Part shown: positions 46,190-58,881 of the stretch, piece after piece
How the letters are laid out: each line of letters starts with the position of its first letter
Position numbering within the stretch: position 1 is the first letter of the stretch
NCBI GenBank assembly: GCA_039619475.1
Contig: CM077116.1
Span: 254,487,440-254,551,439 of the forward strand
Direction of reading: 5' to 3'
Length of the DNA: 64,000 nt
Origin: Icerya purchasi
Lineage: Eukaryota > Arthropoda > Insecta > Hemiptera > Monophlebidae
The notes under the pieces: generated by a model
Told to the model about the DNA's origin: nothing
Database searches by the model: none
Seen by the model: only the letters and a program-made list of their open reading frames with translations
Made by a program: the position numbers and the translations under genes

Positions 46190-47300
46190 GTATCAATGAA
46201 CGAGTGAGAAAATTATGGGGTGCACAGATAGCATGAACCGGACTTGACAAAATATGACCATTACATCCGTATTTGCTGAGGTGTATGTACCCGTTGCAAA
46301 CTTCAGGAGCCACGCAACAACACGATATATATTTATTAGTTAAAGTGTCGTCGGTCGAGGAAAGGGGACATCCATTAATTACGCGAGCTATTTTTCTTTT
46401 AATTTGGACCCTCTCTCCCTTCAGTGAGATTTAGTCAGATTTGGTGGGTCCCCTGCCCCTCACGTGAGGTTTACGCTGACGCTTTTAAAGGACTAAATTT
46501 ATTTTCATAAAGGAGAAAAATAATACGACGTTAAGGTGTACTATAACGAATTTATTTAAATTTAGTAAAATAAAAAATAAAAAGCAGAGACATCACTTTC
46601 CCGAATTTTTCACTTACATACTTCATTGGGCATTCATGTACTATACCGTTCTTTTTTTCTTTTAAAAACTCAAACGTTTTTTTTTTTACTTTTTTTAAAT
46701 TCTCGAAATAAAAGTTTTTAATAGCCATGAGATTTTTTCAGCGGACAAAATGGGACACTCCAAAAAAAGTAAAAGAAAAATTTAATAATTTCTTTTTCCA
46801 TTATCTGTATACTAATGTATATTTTTTAAAGGTTGACGTGATATTTTCAATTATCGCCCCCCTCCCGCCGGTTTAAATGAGATTTAATGAGATTTTGTTG
46901 GACCACCCCATTTTGCGTTCGCCTAATTTTACTGGATGTCCCCAAAGTAAAATACCATATACTTCTAGACAACACTTCAGCAATGAGAATAGTTTATTAA
47001 GCATCATTTATGTGTTATAGTTCCTAACGGTAGCTGTATACGTGTCCGTTTTCATATTGGTACATCTCTAATAATATGAATTTTGTACAGATCCTAACGA
47101 TATACTGGTGTAGGTGGTAAATTTTAACCAGCATCATCAGAGTGATAGTCTTATCCGACGGTAGAAACAAATTAATGAGGACGTCTGCATGATTGGATTG
47201 TACACTTCCTGCCGATATGAGAAATAATATTCTGCTAGATGTACTGAGGAAGACCAGTAAATTTCCATCATCACAGCTGATGCAGCCTAAACATAACCCC
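46190..47300 (+). repeat. Dispersed repeat B, copy 1, split by a MITE
   Basis: The two outer parts (about 46240-46363 and 46944-47300) align in order with 48500-49060. Shared blocks include AAAATATGACC, TTTTGTACAGATC versus TTTTGTATAGATC, and CATCATCA..GCTGA. The MITE at 46364-46943 has no counterpart there. Confidence 0.65.
46364..46943. mobile_element. 580-bp MITE (GGGGACATCC ends)
   Basis: Ends are GGGGACATCCATTAATTACG and, reversed, GGGGACATCCAGTAAAATTA; the subterminal repeats both lead into AGATTTAATGAGATTT-like text. AAA flanks both sides. Non-coding. Ends of this type resemble Tc1/mariner-related MITEs of arthropods. Confidence 0.75.
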
Positions 47301-48469
47301 GCTGTAAAACAATAAATTGCATGAGAATTATACATTTCTAGGTAAAACTCTAATGATTTTAAATAAAAATCACATATGTTTATGCAACTATGTGAGCGCA
47401 ACTAGGTCTCCAATTGTACATAAGCCAGTTTAAAAAACTCTTCGCGAGTTTATTCGTGTCTGTCTGCGTAAAATATTAAGGAAGAAAATTATGAACGAGT
47501 GCATGTCCGGTTTATTTGTAGGCGTGCTAAGAGAATAGCATAAGGCTTAACCGAACATAGCCCGATTTTGAGTATAAATTAACATGATTAGTAATCGAAC
47601 GCAATTTGACTGCAGACATGAATATAACGCCATCAAGTTGGCTATAATGAAAATTATTTATGTTTACATTACGGGTTCAACAAAATCTATCAGATTTTGA
47701 GTAGAAGTTAGTAGTGATAATATATAGTAATTATCGGAGTTTCTAAAGCAAAATATATTTCGAATGTTGCATTGAAAAATGTGTGTACACCAGCTTCTCT
47801 AGAAATTTGCAAAACTTACAAAGGTTAAATACCAACTACTGTTCACATAAATCAAACAATAATGTACTCGTAAGCTATAAGTTCATTAATGTAATTGTGT
47901 ATTCGTGTATCAATTTTCTTCTTATAGATATTGCAGTTCGTGATGCAATATTATATTTTTGTAAGATTATAATAAAACGTTGAAGTAGTCAAAACATGAA
48001 ATACCTATGGTAATTAAGAAACTTTTTACTGTTTCCGAAAAATTTTTGAAAATATCAATACAATTATAGGCGAATCAAAATTTGGACGGAAGAATTATGA
48101 TTTTAAATCGATGAGTCAGTTAATGCGATGTAAAAAACATTTGAAAAGCTGCAATTATAAATTAATTTTTATAAGTAAAGTATTTTATTGAAATTGTTTC
48201 GTTAAAATAAAAAAAAATAAATAAAAGATTATATCACTGTCAAACCATAGTTTTAACAGAAATTTTTCTATTGTAAATTGTTTTTTTTTTTTTTTTTTTT
48301 AAATTTGCTGTATTATAAGTATGATTCATGTATAATATTTTCAGAATACGTCTTTTCACAATAAGATTTATTTTATCGTCATAATAAAGAAATCAAACTA
48401 CTAACTGATGGTGTCGTAATTGCACAGTGGAAATTTTTTCGATCGATTACCAATGCTGTAAACTAATAC
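47301..48469. other. Non-coding stretch
   Basis: AT-rich with a T run at 48281-48300. The phrase CAGATTTTGAGTA near 47690 and CCGATTTTGAGTATAAAT near 47560 hint at further decayed repeats. No gene seen. Confidence 0.5.
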
Positions 48470-49065
48470 TCAAAATCAGGTTACATTCGATTAAGCGCGG
48501 GCTTGATAAAATATGACCGATACCTGCGTATTTACTGGGATATTTATGTTCGGCAACTTGTTAATTTTAATTTTATCCGACTCTGTATGTTTGACGATTA
48601 TACGAAGAAGAAGAAGAAGAAGAAGAAGTTGTGCAACTTCAAGAGAGGTATGTAGAAATATAATATTTTATTGCTGAGCACAAATGGTAATATCTGTGAG
48701 GCACAAAGACGTGGCGGCCATTAAAAAGTAAAAGACCAATTCACTAGGGAGCACTTTATGAGTGGGTAACTAATTAAGTACCATTTTTTTGTTATAGGTG
48801 AGAAAGCGAATGTATGTGGGCCGATTTTTATCTTAGTACGGCTGATGATTTTGTATAGATCGAAACGATATGGTGGTAAACTGTAACAAGCAGTGTCAAT
48901 GATAGTTCTATCTGATAGTAGAGGCAGTTTGATGAGGGCGACTCCGCATATTTGGAACTTACACTTCTCGCCAGTATGACAAATATGTTTCTGTTAGATA
49001 CAGTGACCGAGGACTGGGAAATCATCATCATCATTGCTGACGCAGGTTAAAAGCACCGTTTTCTT
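48470..49065 (+). repeat. Dispersed repeat B, copy 2
   Basis: Diverged partner of 46190-47300 in the same orientation, about 2 kb away. It carries a short GAA run (48605-48628). Confidence 0.6.
48605..48628. repeat. GAA microsatellite
   Basis: Eight GAA/AAG triplets. Confidence 0.9.
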
Positions 49066-49261
49066 TTTAAAAAAAAAAAAAAACAACTTTGGGGAAACTA
49101 GCTCCTTTTTAGGTAAAAACGCATTATCTTTTCTAAATCTCACGTGTTTGTGCGTGGGTATGAATAGCAGCAGGTGTATTCCTGTTTTATATATAAACTA
49201 GTTTTATAGCATCCAATAAGAGGGAAAACCATATCAAACTTTAGCATATCACATCGTGTTT

Positions 49262-49745
49262 TGTTTTTTTTTGGGGCGGCTCGTCAACCAGGGACTTCAT
49301 CCAGTAACAATAGGAAGAAGAGTTAACTAATTAAAACTTGATTCAATCGGAAATGACAGAAATAAAGGAACCAATGGCAGAAACAACAGACTGAGATGGA
49401 ACGGACAGGATGTAGGAAGCACAGCAGGGAGCAGGAAGTCTTGACTTTAAAAGGAGTAAATAAAGGGAAGAGCGTTCCGCAGAAAGAGCAGAACACTCAA
49501 AGAAAATGTAATTAGCATCGTAAACAACTGCTTCATTAGAATGTAGAGGACAATAAGAAGAGGAAACCAAAGAGAGACGAAAACGGGAAGCGGCCAATAG
49601 AGTGTGATTGAAACGTAGGCGAATAATAGGGGCAATAACAGAACGTGGAAAAGAAGGGAATTCTGAGAACCAAGAATTAGTAGGAAGGTTCGGTTGAACT
49701 GAGAGGTAGAAGGATCTATCATTGGTAAAGGAAGAAGGCACATCA
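49262..49745 (-). mobile_element. I-like LINE 3' part, copy 8
   Basis: The clearest copy of the family's C-terminal tail: RSVIAPIIRLRFNHTLLAAS, SSYCPLHSNE, YDANYIFFECSALSAERSS, LPAPCCASYILSVPSQSVV on the minus strand. On the plus strand it starts with a T run and GGCTCGTCAACCAGGGACTT, the reversed 3' end. The Cys-His-His-Cys arrangement downstream of RNase H is typical of I/R1-group elements. 5'-truncated. Confidence 0.85.
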
Positions 49746-50242
49746 TGGTTGTTTATATCTATTTGAGTGTTGTATCAAGGACTGGGATGGAAAATTACTA
49801 AGAACACGAGCGGACAACGAAGTATGACTTAATGCTGTTTACTCATCATTCAGTAAATTGTTTTTAATATCAAAGAATTGGTTATTGTCACAAAATGAAA
49901 GACATCGCTTCTTATGATACATTTTTCTAGCAAATATTTACTTTGTTCATTTCCTTTCAGAGAATTACGCATTCCATTAAGGCTATTACATTAATACCAA
50001 CAATCTGTATCAATCGCAGAACTTATCATTCAAGTGGACTTTTTTTCGTCATTTGTTTAATTATGTTTTTTTCGGAACTAAAAGCTTTCCAATTATTTTT
50101 TTTCCCCACTATATTGCATGTCGAGTTAATCATTTAGCCGCTGTCTGCATAAGGCTTAGTATAAATGCAAAAACGGTGTCTATTAAACAAACACCTCATA
50201 ACGAAATATATTGTACACTACGTTCGTTCATTTAAACGTTAT
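49746..50242. other. Non-coding spacer
   Basis: AT-rich; nothing recognised between the LINE and the mariner. Confidence 0.6.
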
Positions 50243-50244
50243 TA

Positions 50245-51540
50245 CGAGGGTTGCCTTTTATATTTCGGGATTTGGCAACCGTGGTGTTGCAATCTGGCAA
50301 CTGACAGCTCTATCGTAAAGTTCGACGTTTTTTAGGTTATACTTACTCAAAACGTTTTGACATACGAGCGCTATTTGTGTTGTTTACCGGGAAGTTAAAA
50401 GATTCATCTACCCCCAATAATGGAATTAAATCGTGAACATTTTCGTGCGATTATTTTTTACAACTTTCGACGTGGATTAACTCAGCAGCAACAGTGCATG
50501 GATGAACTTAATTCAACTTTTGGCGATGAAGCTCCATCAAGGACTAGTGTTTATCGATGGTATGGTGAATTCAATCGTGGTCGTAGTTCACTCCGAGACG
50601 AATTTCGTGAAGGTCGTCCAAAATCAGTTGTTGTTCCGAAAACCATTGATGCTGTGCGCGAACTGATATTGCAAGATCGTCATGTGACCTATCGTGAGAT
50701 AGAGACAACCTTAGGCATTAGTGGGACCAGTATACACTCAATATTGCATGAACATTTAACTGTCAAAAAAATTTGTTCGCGTTGGATCCCGCACAATTTG
50801 TCAATCGCTCAAAAAAAGGCTCGTGTCGATTGGTCGAAAGAAATGCTCAAAAAATACGATCGCGGTGCTTCAAAACACGTCTATGACATCGTGACAGGTG
50901 ATGAATCGTGGATTTACGCGTACGAGCCCGAAAGTAAACAGCAGTCGACTGTATGGGTGTTTCAAGATGAGCCAAATCCAACAAAAGTTGTTCGCGCACG
51001 AAGCACTTCCAAGCAAATGGTCGCATGTTTTTTCGGAAAAACTGGACATGTCGCAACCGTACCACTAGAACAACAACGCAGAACAGTCAATTCTGAGTGG
51101 TACACACAACAATTTGTTTGCCAGTTGTCTTCGAAGAAATCAGGAAAACCAACCGCCGAAGACGGATCACTCTTCACCACGACAATGCGAGCTCTCACAC
51201 ATCGGCTCAAACAACTGCATTTTTGAGCAGCCAAAACATCGATTTGATGAGTCCTCCGCCGTATAGTCGTGACCTTTCGCCAAATGACTTCTTTTTATTC
51301 CCGTACGTAAAAAACAAACTGAGAGGTCAACGTTTTTCGACACCTGAAGAAACGGTTGCTGCATTCAGAATGCATGTTTTGGAGATACCTCAATCAGAGT
51401 GGAAAAAGTGCTTCGACAATTCGTTCAAATGCATGCCAAAGTGTATATAGATCTTCATGGGGAATATGTTGAAAAGCAATAAAGTGATTTTCGATGATTA
51501 ATATTTGTTTTTGTTCTTTAATCCGGAAATATAAAACTCG
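50245..51540 (+). mobile_element. Mariner transposon, 1296 bp
   Basis: A TA target duplication flanks it (50243-50244 and 51541-51542). The left end begins CGAGGGTTGCCTTTTATATT; the reversed right end begins CGAGTTTTATATTTCCGG. They agree apart from six bases (GGTTGC or similar) missing on the right and a few substitutions. Length and content are those of a standard mariner. Confidence 0.93.
50420..51450 (+). pseudogene. Mariner transposase (D,D34D), one frameshift
   Basis: The start ATG lies 175 bases inside the left end. Helix-turn-helix DNA-binding domains fill residues 1-110 (SVYRWYGEFNRG, IETTLGISGTSIHSILHEHL). The linker WIPHNLS corresponds to the WVPHEL motif of mariners. The catalytic triad is VTGDESW, LHHDNASSH and SPNDFFLFP, with 34 residues between the last two Asp. 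A frameshift near 51105 separates the first Asp from the other two, which lie in the frame ending at 51450. Otherwise the protein is well preserved, so the damage seems recent. Confidence 0.92.
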
Positions 51541-51542
51541 TA

Positions 51543-52435
51543 TTCTCAAAATTCGAATTTTCTGCGATAATTGAGTTTTTTCTGATTATTTGTGTCTGGA
51601 TGATGTTTTTTACCGCATAATTTTTACATTTCGCTCCATTGACCCTACACAAATTAAAACAAAATTCTTCTTGGTTTTTTTTTTAAATTTTTTAATCTCG
51701 TTTAAATATATAATGCTGCTTAATTTCGTGATGTTCATTAACTCTTGTAAACTGTTGTCAAATGTATCTTCTCAACCGGCTTGTATAAATCATGCTGTGG
51801 TAAAATGTTCACTATAATGATAGATGACATTGGTATATAGCAGAATACACGGTAATTGCACGTATCGATGTTGCGGCATGTACAACATACGAACTATTAA
51901 AGTGTGTAGTAATTTTTCGCTTTTGTGACTCTAGCGGCATTACTGTTTAAAAAGAATTTTTTTTAAATTATTAATTTCTAAATGAGTATTTTTAAAATAT
52001 TAATAACTACTTCGCATTAGGATCTTTGTAAGGATTATTAATATAAGTGTGCTGCTGCTAATGAGTTAATATTTGATTACTCTACATGTTTTAAAGTAAT
52101 TTTAGACGTGTTTTTACCTGCGTTTGAGTTTTTTTACTCGTTTTTCACTTTGAAACTTTATTAGTATTGTTCATAAAAATGTCTTCAATATCTTTTAGAC
52201 ATGCCATTTCTGTTGTGAAAATTAGCCTTCGATATTAGCGGGCGTTAGATACCGCGCTTTAATTATCAGTGTGGTCAGATTGATGTTGAAAAATAGTACT
52301 TAATAGAGGTTACCTCGATAGTAGTCAATATAATTAGAGGAGGGTTATACAGGCTGCATTAAGAGCAAATTTATCGTATTGTTGTCTGCTTAAAAGGAGA
52401 AAGGCTATTTTACATTACAAGGTGCAATATGCGCC
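51543..52435. other. Non-coding stretch
   Basis: AT-rich without a recognised feature. Confidence 0.55.
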
Positions 52436-52534
52436 GTCGTGCATCTCACTAAAGCACGACTCTATCCGTGCCAGGTGATAACACTGGCACATGCCACAAG
52501 GAGAGATTAGTTTATGCGTCCATGTTATCACCTG
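52436..52534. other. Cluster of three overlapping hairpins
   Basis: GTCGTGC (52436) pairs with GCACGAC (52454). GTGCCAG (52468) pairs with CTGGCAC (52484). CAGGTGATAACA (52472) pairs with TGTTATCACCTG (52523). The last two share bases and exclude each other. The segment is GC-richer than its surroundings. No RNA family recognised. Confidence 0.55.
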
Positions 52535-53058
52535 ATATTGTGCATTAGTAAGATATGTTCTTTGTTAGATATCGTTCTTCATTAATGTCTTTGAGCGCTT
52601 GTGTACTTCTGATTTTATCGGTCCACGTCATTTTATTTTATCATTAACCGACCTATTCGATTCAAATCCACCGCGAGCGGCACCGTTAATCTTACCACTT
52701 TAATCGAATGTAATATTTTACACGTTACAAAAATTACAAAATGGATTTATAATAGGGTTTCGCGAACGATATAAATGACAGAATTTTTCTTTTCCGACGA
52801 TTTTTATGACGTTTTTAATACAATTTTATCGAATATAACTAAATTTTAACTTTGCATTTATTTGAAATAGAGACGTAATAATCTGCGAAAGATGGACGAC
52901 CATCATACGATAGCGAACAAAAAAAATTTAGGTGCGGTTGTGCTGGAGCACAGGGCCATTGAATTAACGTGAAACGCCTATATCGATATAAGTATTTACA
53001 TATATTTATATATAAATATATGTAAATATATATAAATATACATAAATATATATGAATA

Positions 53059-53358
53059 AGGGCGTCGCCAGCCGATGAACCGGGGGGGGGGGGAGATGAT
53101 GATAGAAAGAGGATATGAGTTATAGGAAAAATAAAATTTATAATTTGTAAGGGCTTAATATTTTATTAAACAAGAATAAAATCGTCATTAAAACATAATT
53201 TTCGTACGTGTCTGGTACATTTTTATAATAAGATTATAAAAGTTTTCCAAACTGTCCATGGTTACGCGCCTATGAATACTCATCATGGCCAGTTGATTAA
53301 AAAGTTTCAAGACTCCAGGGAAGGGCAGCTGCCCCCTTGTCCCCCTTGGCGAAGCCCA
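53059..53358. mobile_element. 300-bp MITE with hAT-like G-rich ends
   Basis: The left end reads AGGGCGTCGCCAGCC and a long G run; the reversed right end reads TGGGCTTCGCCAAGG and then a G-rich stretch. AT-rich TATATA sequence on both sides hides any target duplication. Non-coding. Confidence 0.6.
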
Positions 53359-56300
53359 TGTATATAAATGTATATAAATATATATAAATATATATAGATA
53401 TATATATAGATATATATATATAAACATATGCGTTGAAAAATAATAGTCGTTGTGTTGCGCGATTTCGTTTCACAATTTCGTTTCGCGAGCAATTTTCAAG
53501 ACGTTTTACGTCAAAAACCCCGCGCATCTTTGTAAATGTGCATAATTTGTGCACTACGATTGCTTTCCATACTTAATTTTAGTCCAGCTGTTGGCTTTAT
53601 TTCTAAAATTCCCAATTAGCATTATTTCGTTTCTTCGATATTAGCGTTTTATTTGGATTAAGCTTATTTAGCATACGGCGCGATTAAATGTAAAAATAAT
53701 TCAAAAAGGAAATTGTTAAAATATACTTGTACTACTATATATCACATAAAGTTAAAATATACAATTAGTTGTAAAATAACAGTTAGAAACAATATATGTA
53801 TATTCAATTACAATTATTATAAACGTGTATTTACATGTTCTAGCAATTTTATTAGAGTATATTGCTTTTATCATTATAAAAATTATTAATACATATACCA
53901 GTATAATACGTATAATTGCGCCTACGTCGAAATGGTCATTAAGGAAATTCTCTGTTTTTATCGAAAAAAGGCAAAATGTCGGATTTTCCATCCTGTACTT
54001 TTTGTTTATGCGAATTTAACGTTATCTCACACGGTCCCTGCTAGTTGCCTCTGAGCATGTTGCTATGTTCTTTTTGTGATTTTTCACGTGTGAAATCGTT
54101 AATAAAAACATTTTTGAACACAGATGTCATTTTGTACAATTCAAATAATGATAATAGTAATAATAGTAATAATATTAATAATAATAATAATTAATAACGA
54201 TAGAATTATATACCGCCAAATGTGTACGATAATTTTCTATTTAACGCGTATCAATGACTTGTTTTTTGAGTCCACACAATTGACGAGACTGGTTTCGATA
54301 AAGTATTCTGCGGGGCTGTATTTTTTATTCGTGGAATGAGAGTGAAAATTCGAGAAATGTTAAAATTGTAACGGGCTCCTTTTGTAACATATTTAATTTT
54401 ATCGGGATTTTTTTTATTATTTCTGCGCGTTTAATACGGCGCAATGAAACAATAAAATATTCCAACCAAATAACTCAGCATTATTTTTATTCTAAAATGA
54501 ATATAACAGAGGAGAGAAAAGGGGGTGTTGGCCATTTTTGTTGGGATATAAAATGTTGTATTACTAAAATGTGTCTAATATACATATGTTAGGACAATAA
54601 TTTTTCATTTGAAATGTTTTGTTTATGTATCGTTAAAAATATATTAATTTTATTTGCGGTATGAAGAATATGCGATTCTCTTTTACGTTCATATAGTATG
54701 CAATAAACAAAAAAAAAAAAAAAATCGAATAACGGGAAAGTATGTATAAAGAAACGTAACGTTACTTGCAGTTTTGTGAAATCTGTTATTTTTCACAAAG
54801 GTCGTAACTTTAATTAAACCGATTAAAGAGATCGGTGTCTGTATAATGTATAAATGAAATCATTCAAACTGCTCTCTGGTTCCCACTGTATCTTGTCATC
54901 GCATTCGGTGAATAACAATAACGTTTCGCTTTCAATCAGAAATTAAATGAATTGAAAACAATTAAAAATGACAAAAGGGATAAAGCACGCGCGATAAAAG
55001 CTTCAAAATAAAAACATATTTTTACCGAAACTGTGTTTTTACATTAAAAAAATTGTTTAATTACGAAATAATGGACGAATAATTGTTTGTTAATTGATTT
55101 GATTATATATATATATATATATATATGAAGATATTTAAAATGTTCCGTTCGCTCCTAGCGTAGAAGAGCCAAATGAATAGAGCAGCGTGTATTTACGAAA
55201 TTGTTAAAATTCTTCGTTAAAATGAAAATTATGTATAAAAAAAAAAAAAAAAAGTGTTATTAATATTTAAGCGTATACGACATAAATTGCGACTAAATTT
55301 ACCATAATACGTATAGTTTTTAATAATACTATGTACAAAATGAAATAAATATGATCAGTAATTGATATTTCTGCCGTATTGAACGATTAAGGTAGACTTG
55401 CCGGAACAGACGGCTGAAAAATTTCTGTAACACGAAAAAAAAAATTAATATTCTAGAAATAAATCGGGAAAAGTTGTTCGAATACTATTGTGTTATTTAA
55501 AGCCATTTTTTACACTTTATAACTCGATAAATGAATTAAATCGAAAAAATAAATTTATTGATTGATATTAATATAACCGTGTTTCCGAAGCATACATATA
55601 TAGAGATCCGTAATGTAAGAAAATAATTTGTGACTAGAGCTGCACTTGCGAAAAATCTGTCGGTTATTCGTATATTTTATTTTACTTTTTTTTTAACAAA
55701 AACTTTCGGACCAAGTGGTCCAATTCTGGTAGTTATTTATTTATTTTTTATTATCAAGCAGTTTCATCTCACTTTCTGTTGATTCTCTGAGGCGAGTTAT
55801 ATTTTCGTGATAGCACTCAGTGGTAATGGTTTTACAGTTGAAAACCTTCTCAGAGGTATGTTTTCTTTTTCTTTAAACATACCTATAAATATGATGTTTA
55901 CATCTCCCCCTCCTCAAACGGTAATTGTGAAAAGGCAAACATTTTTACAATAAGACGTTCAAAAATTCAAATCAACCGGTCTCATTTAATGAGCATTCAC
56001 GCCTATATATTGTAATTTTAGCGCCGTTGACGATTGAATTATTTCAATTAAAATTTTTGACCAATTTCTGAATTAAAGCACCCGCGAAAAACTACAAACG
56101 CTAGAAGTAGTAACGTTACACAATTCAGTATAGTTCTGTTGAATAATTTACGTGTGTGTCAAATTAACAACTGGTGCCGATGATAATGTGGGAGGAGACC
56201 ATTAATAAAAACGAAAAAGTAAAAAGTATTTAAAAATGCTCTAAATGAATAACAGAATACCGATTTTCGAACGAATAGTAGTAGACGAGCTGGGAATATT

Positions 56301-56780
56301 TTTCACGAGCGTATTAAGTTTTTTTTAAAACCTGATTCGTCAGTTCTCTCAGAACGCAGGTCTCTCCCACTGGAACCGTGCTGTTCTTTTAATAAAGTTG
56401 ATCCGTCGAAAAATATATAATGCTTTGATGATGAATGCTTTCCTAACCTACGAGACCCTCTTCTCGCAAATATTCGTACGCAACCATGATTTTTGTTCCG
56501 ATTAAGTTACAGCCAATTTTTAGCAAGTCTCTAATTAAAAACTCCGTGCGATACCTATATTACGGAGGGTTTTTTTTATTTTTTATTTTTCTCCCGATGA
56601 AATATGAATAACTTCGACTTCGTTATTCACTTGATGTTTCATCTATCCTGCTACTTATAAAAAATCGTATATGGTTATCGACACTATATTACGCTGTTAA
56701 TTACCGATAATTAATTAAACACAAATTAATATTCGATACTAACCGATATTTGAGGATTTATTAAAAGTTTAATGTCATAT
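53359..56780. other. Long AT-rich stretch without a recognised gene
   Basis: Contains TATA-type microsatellites (53360-53425, 55102-55130) and an AAT repeat (54147-54192). I looked for exons on both strands and found none with convincing splice sites and content. Confidence 0.5.
54147..54192. repeat. AAT/AGT microsatellite
   Basis: ATAATAGT units passing to AAT. Confidence 0.9.
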
Positions 56781-56789
56781 TTCAGCGGA

Positions 56790-57270
56790 TATTTCAACCA
56801 TCCCTGATTACTTCCCCTTATGCGGATGATAAAAGGAAGTACTGTATTTGTGGAGTATTTTGAATCTCACGTTTCAACAAAAACATCTATTTTAACCATC
56901 CCTCGATTCATTTTAAGTCGTTTTTCGGCGACGTCTGTACGTATGTATGTATGTTGTTATCACGCAGAACTCAAAAACGGGGTTGGTCGTAGAAGGTTGA
57001 AATTTTGTAGGTAGAACCATTTTCTTGGTGTCTAGTTGCGAACGTCCCTTTTTGGTTAGAGCCAGTTGAGCGGAGGGGGTACTTCCCCTATAAGGTTGCA
57101 GCTTACCAAATTTATCACGCATATACTTTATATATTTTATGATTTATCTCCTTTAAAATACTCGTTTATTTTTAATGTTTGTGATTTCAGGGTTTGGAAG
57201 GCGAAGCCCCTCCTTCCCCTTCACATACTCGTACAAGGAAGTATCGCGCTTGGTGGTTTTTTTTAAACGT
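56790..57270. repeat. Probable interspersed repeat
   Basis: Includes TATGTATGTATGTTG, AACTCAAAAACGGGGTTGG and GGTTGAAATTTTGTAGGTAG, then a GC-rich AAGGCGAAGCCCCTCC. AAGGAAGTA occurs near both ends. This phrasing is characteristic of insect interspersed repeats. Ends are not defined. Confidence 0.4.
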
Positions 57271-57580
57271 TTACATCACTTTCTTCGTACTCATTCATTT
57301 ATTTTCGATTTTTCGTACGATTTGTTTGAAAAATCTAATTCCAAATTCTAATTATAACTTCCGAATGTGAAATTCCGGAAAGTCTTATTCTAGACATTAG
57401 TATTGCCGCTTTAAAAAGCACAAGTAATCTCACTCCGCTAAATGTGTGTCTGTTTTACTCGAAATTGTTAACGGTGATCTCCAGTTGTAGTTAATGATAT
57501 CTCGGTTGACCCTGTATGTTTTTTAAAAAATTTAGCGTGAAAGTGTAATAGAGTCTAACACAAGTTACGTTTATTTCATC

Positions 57581-57599
57581 GCTCTCTCTCTCTCTCTCT
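57581..57599. repeat. TC microsatellite
   Basis: A short CT run just beyond the exon's donor site. Confidence 0.85.
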
Positions 57600-57659
57600 T
57601 CGTCGCTCGTACCTAATTTTTAGACGATGGCAGGAGCGGTGAAATGAGAATAAAATTAC

Positions 57660-58304
57660 CGTGTTGCTTTTTCTTGTGCGAGTGCCTTCTGCGATTTATG
57701 AAGGTTTTCTTGACGTTTTTGGCTGCGTCATATTCGGCGTTTTCGCTAACCGGCTCCAGACTATCTTCCAGATCCGGACCGACGTGTTTGTACACATTCA
57801 GCTGGAAAGTATCGTTATTAGCTGGAGAGCTGGCCATTCTCATCGAACTGATGACGGTATACTTGGTTTTCGATAGATCTTCTTCCTGTTCGAAATCTTC
57901 CTGCTCGTCTTCCGCGGTGGCGGCGCTCGACGTGCTCGTTGACGTAAATTCTTCTGCGTCGTAGTCGTCGTACGAATTCAGTTCGGCTTGTTCGTAGCCG
58001 AAATAACTGTTTTCCAGATTCGACAGTAACTTGTCGTCCGCTCGCTTTATCCAGACGCTGGACGGCCAGCCGTCATCGGTGACGTCGTTTTCCGTTCGTT
58101 TGCGATAATTTTCGTCATCGTCTTCGACCGGCTGAAGGAAATCGTTTTTACTGGCATTGGCGTCGGTTCCGGAACTGAACTGGTCGTGAAAATTTTCTAT
58201 CGAATTGTTTTTGGTCGCGTTCCGAGTCTCGTTCTGGACAAAGGTACTGCTCGTGTTACCGCCGGTACTTCTAGCCGCGTAATCCTCTTCGCTTTTTATT
58301 CGGC
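57660..58304 (-). CDS. Internal exon of an unrecognised, probably secreted protein
   Basis: The minus strand is open for 645 bases between a good acceptor (TTCAATTCTGTTTCAG) and a donor (CACG|GTAATT). Both junctions are phase 1, so the exon could be skipped or added without changing frame. It encodes 214 residues that start RIKSEEDYAARST and end HSHKKKQH. It has six N-glycosylation sequons (NTS, NET, NAT, NNS, NAS, NDT), long acidic runs (EDDDEN, DEQEDFEQEEDL), dibasic sites (YRKRT, IKRAD) and a basic end (FINRRRHSHKKK). Codon composition is more GC-rich than the flanks. This suggests a secreted or extracellular proprotein, but I do not recognise the family. Confidence 0.75.
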
Positions 58305-58881
58305 CTGAAACAGAATTGAACGATAAAATTCAATAGACACCTATCGGAAATTACGAGGAAAACAGATTTTATATGTAACTTTCGTTACAGGCGAGGCTGC
58401 TGCTTCGATAAAAGCTTCTCATATAAACTCTATAATGTTCCGACGCGATGCTTTCCATTTCTACATTTGGAGCGTCTCTCTTTGTTGAATAAAGCAGAGG
58501 TTATACCTATGTAAACTGTACAAGTTTCAGGGCTCCGTTACTAAGTTATTAGTTTCAGAATCCTCTCTTAGCGGAGTATGTTTCAATATAGGTTCCTTAC
58601 GATACCGAGTATATGTACAAAAATGGTTGCGGATGTTTAGCTATGGAAATATCAAAGTTTCTAACAGAGTTATTCGAATTGCTGTTTAAATATACCGAAG
58701 AGTACGTCGGGACAACGCCAACCGAAATATTTAAACGATAATACCATGAAACGGGGGGTGGGGGGGATTTAATGTCACGAATAGTTTCCATTAAACTTAT
58801 ACTGCTTCGCCTTACCCTTTGTAAATTGTTTTCTCTCTTTTTCAATTGAATTTTTTTTTGTTATTCGTCCTGTAGTATATG
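58305..58881 (-). other. Upstream intron of the minus-strand gene
   Basis: Follows the acceptor at 58305. It includes a G-rich run near 58754-58768. No further exon recognised. Confidence 0.5.

Noticed and set aside
57644..57964. 106-codon plus-strand open frame
   Set aside because: It is the opposite strand of the spliced exon 57660-58304, whose minus-strand reading has splice sites and coherent composition.
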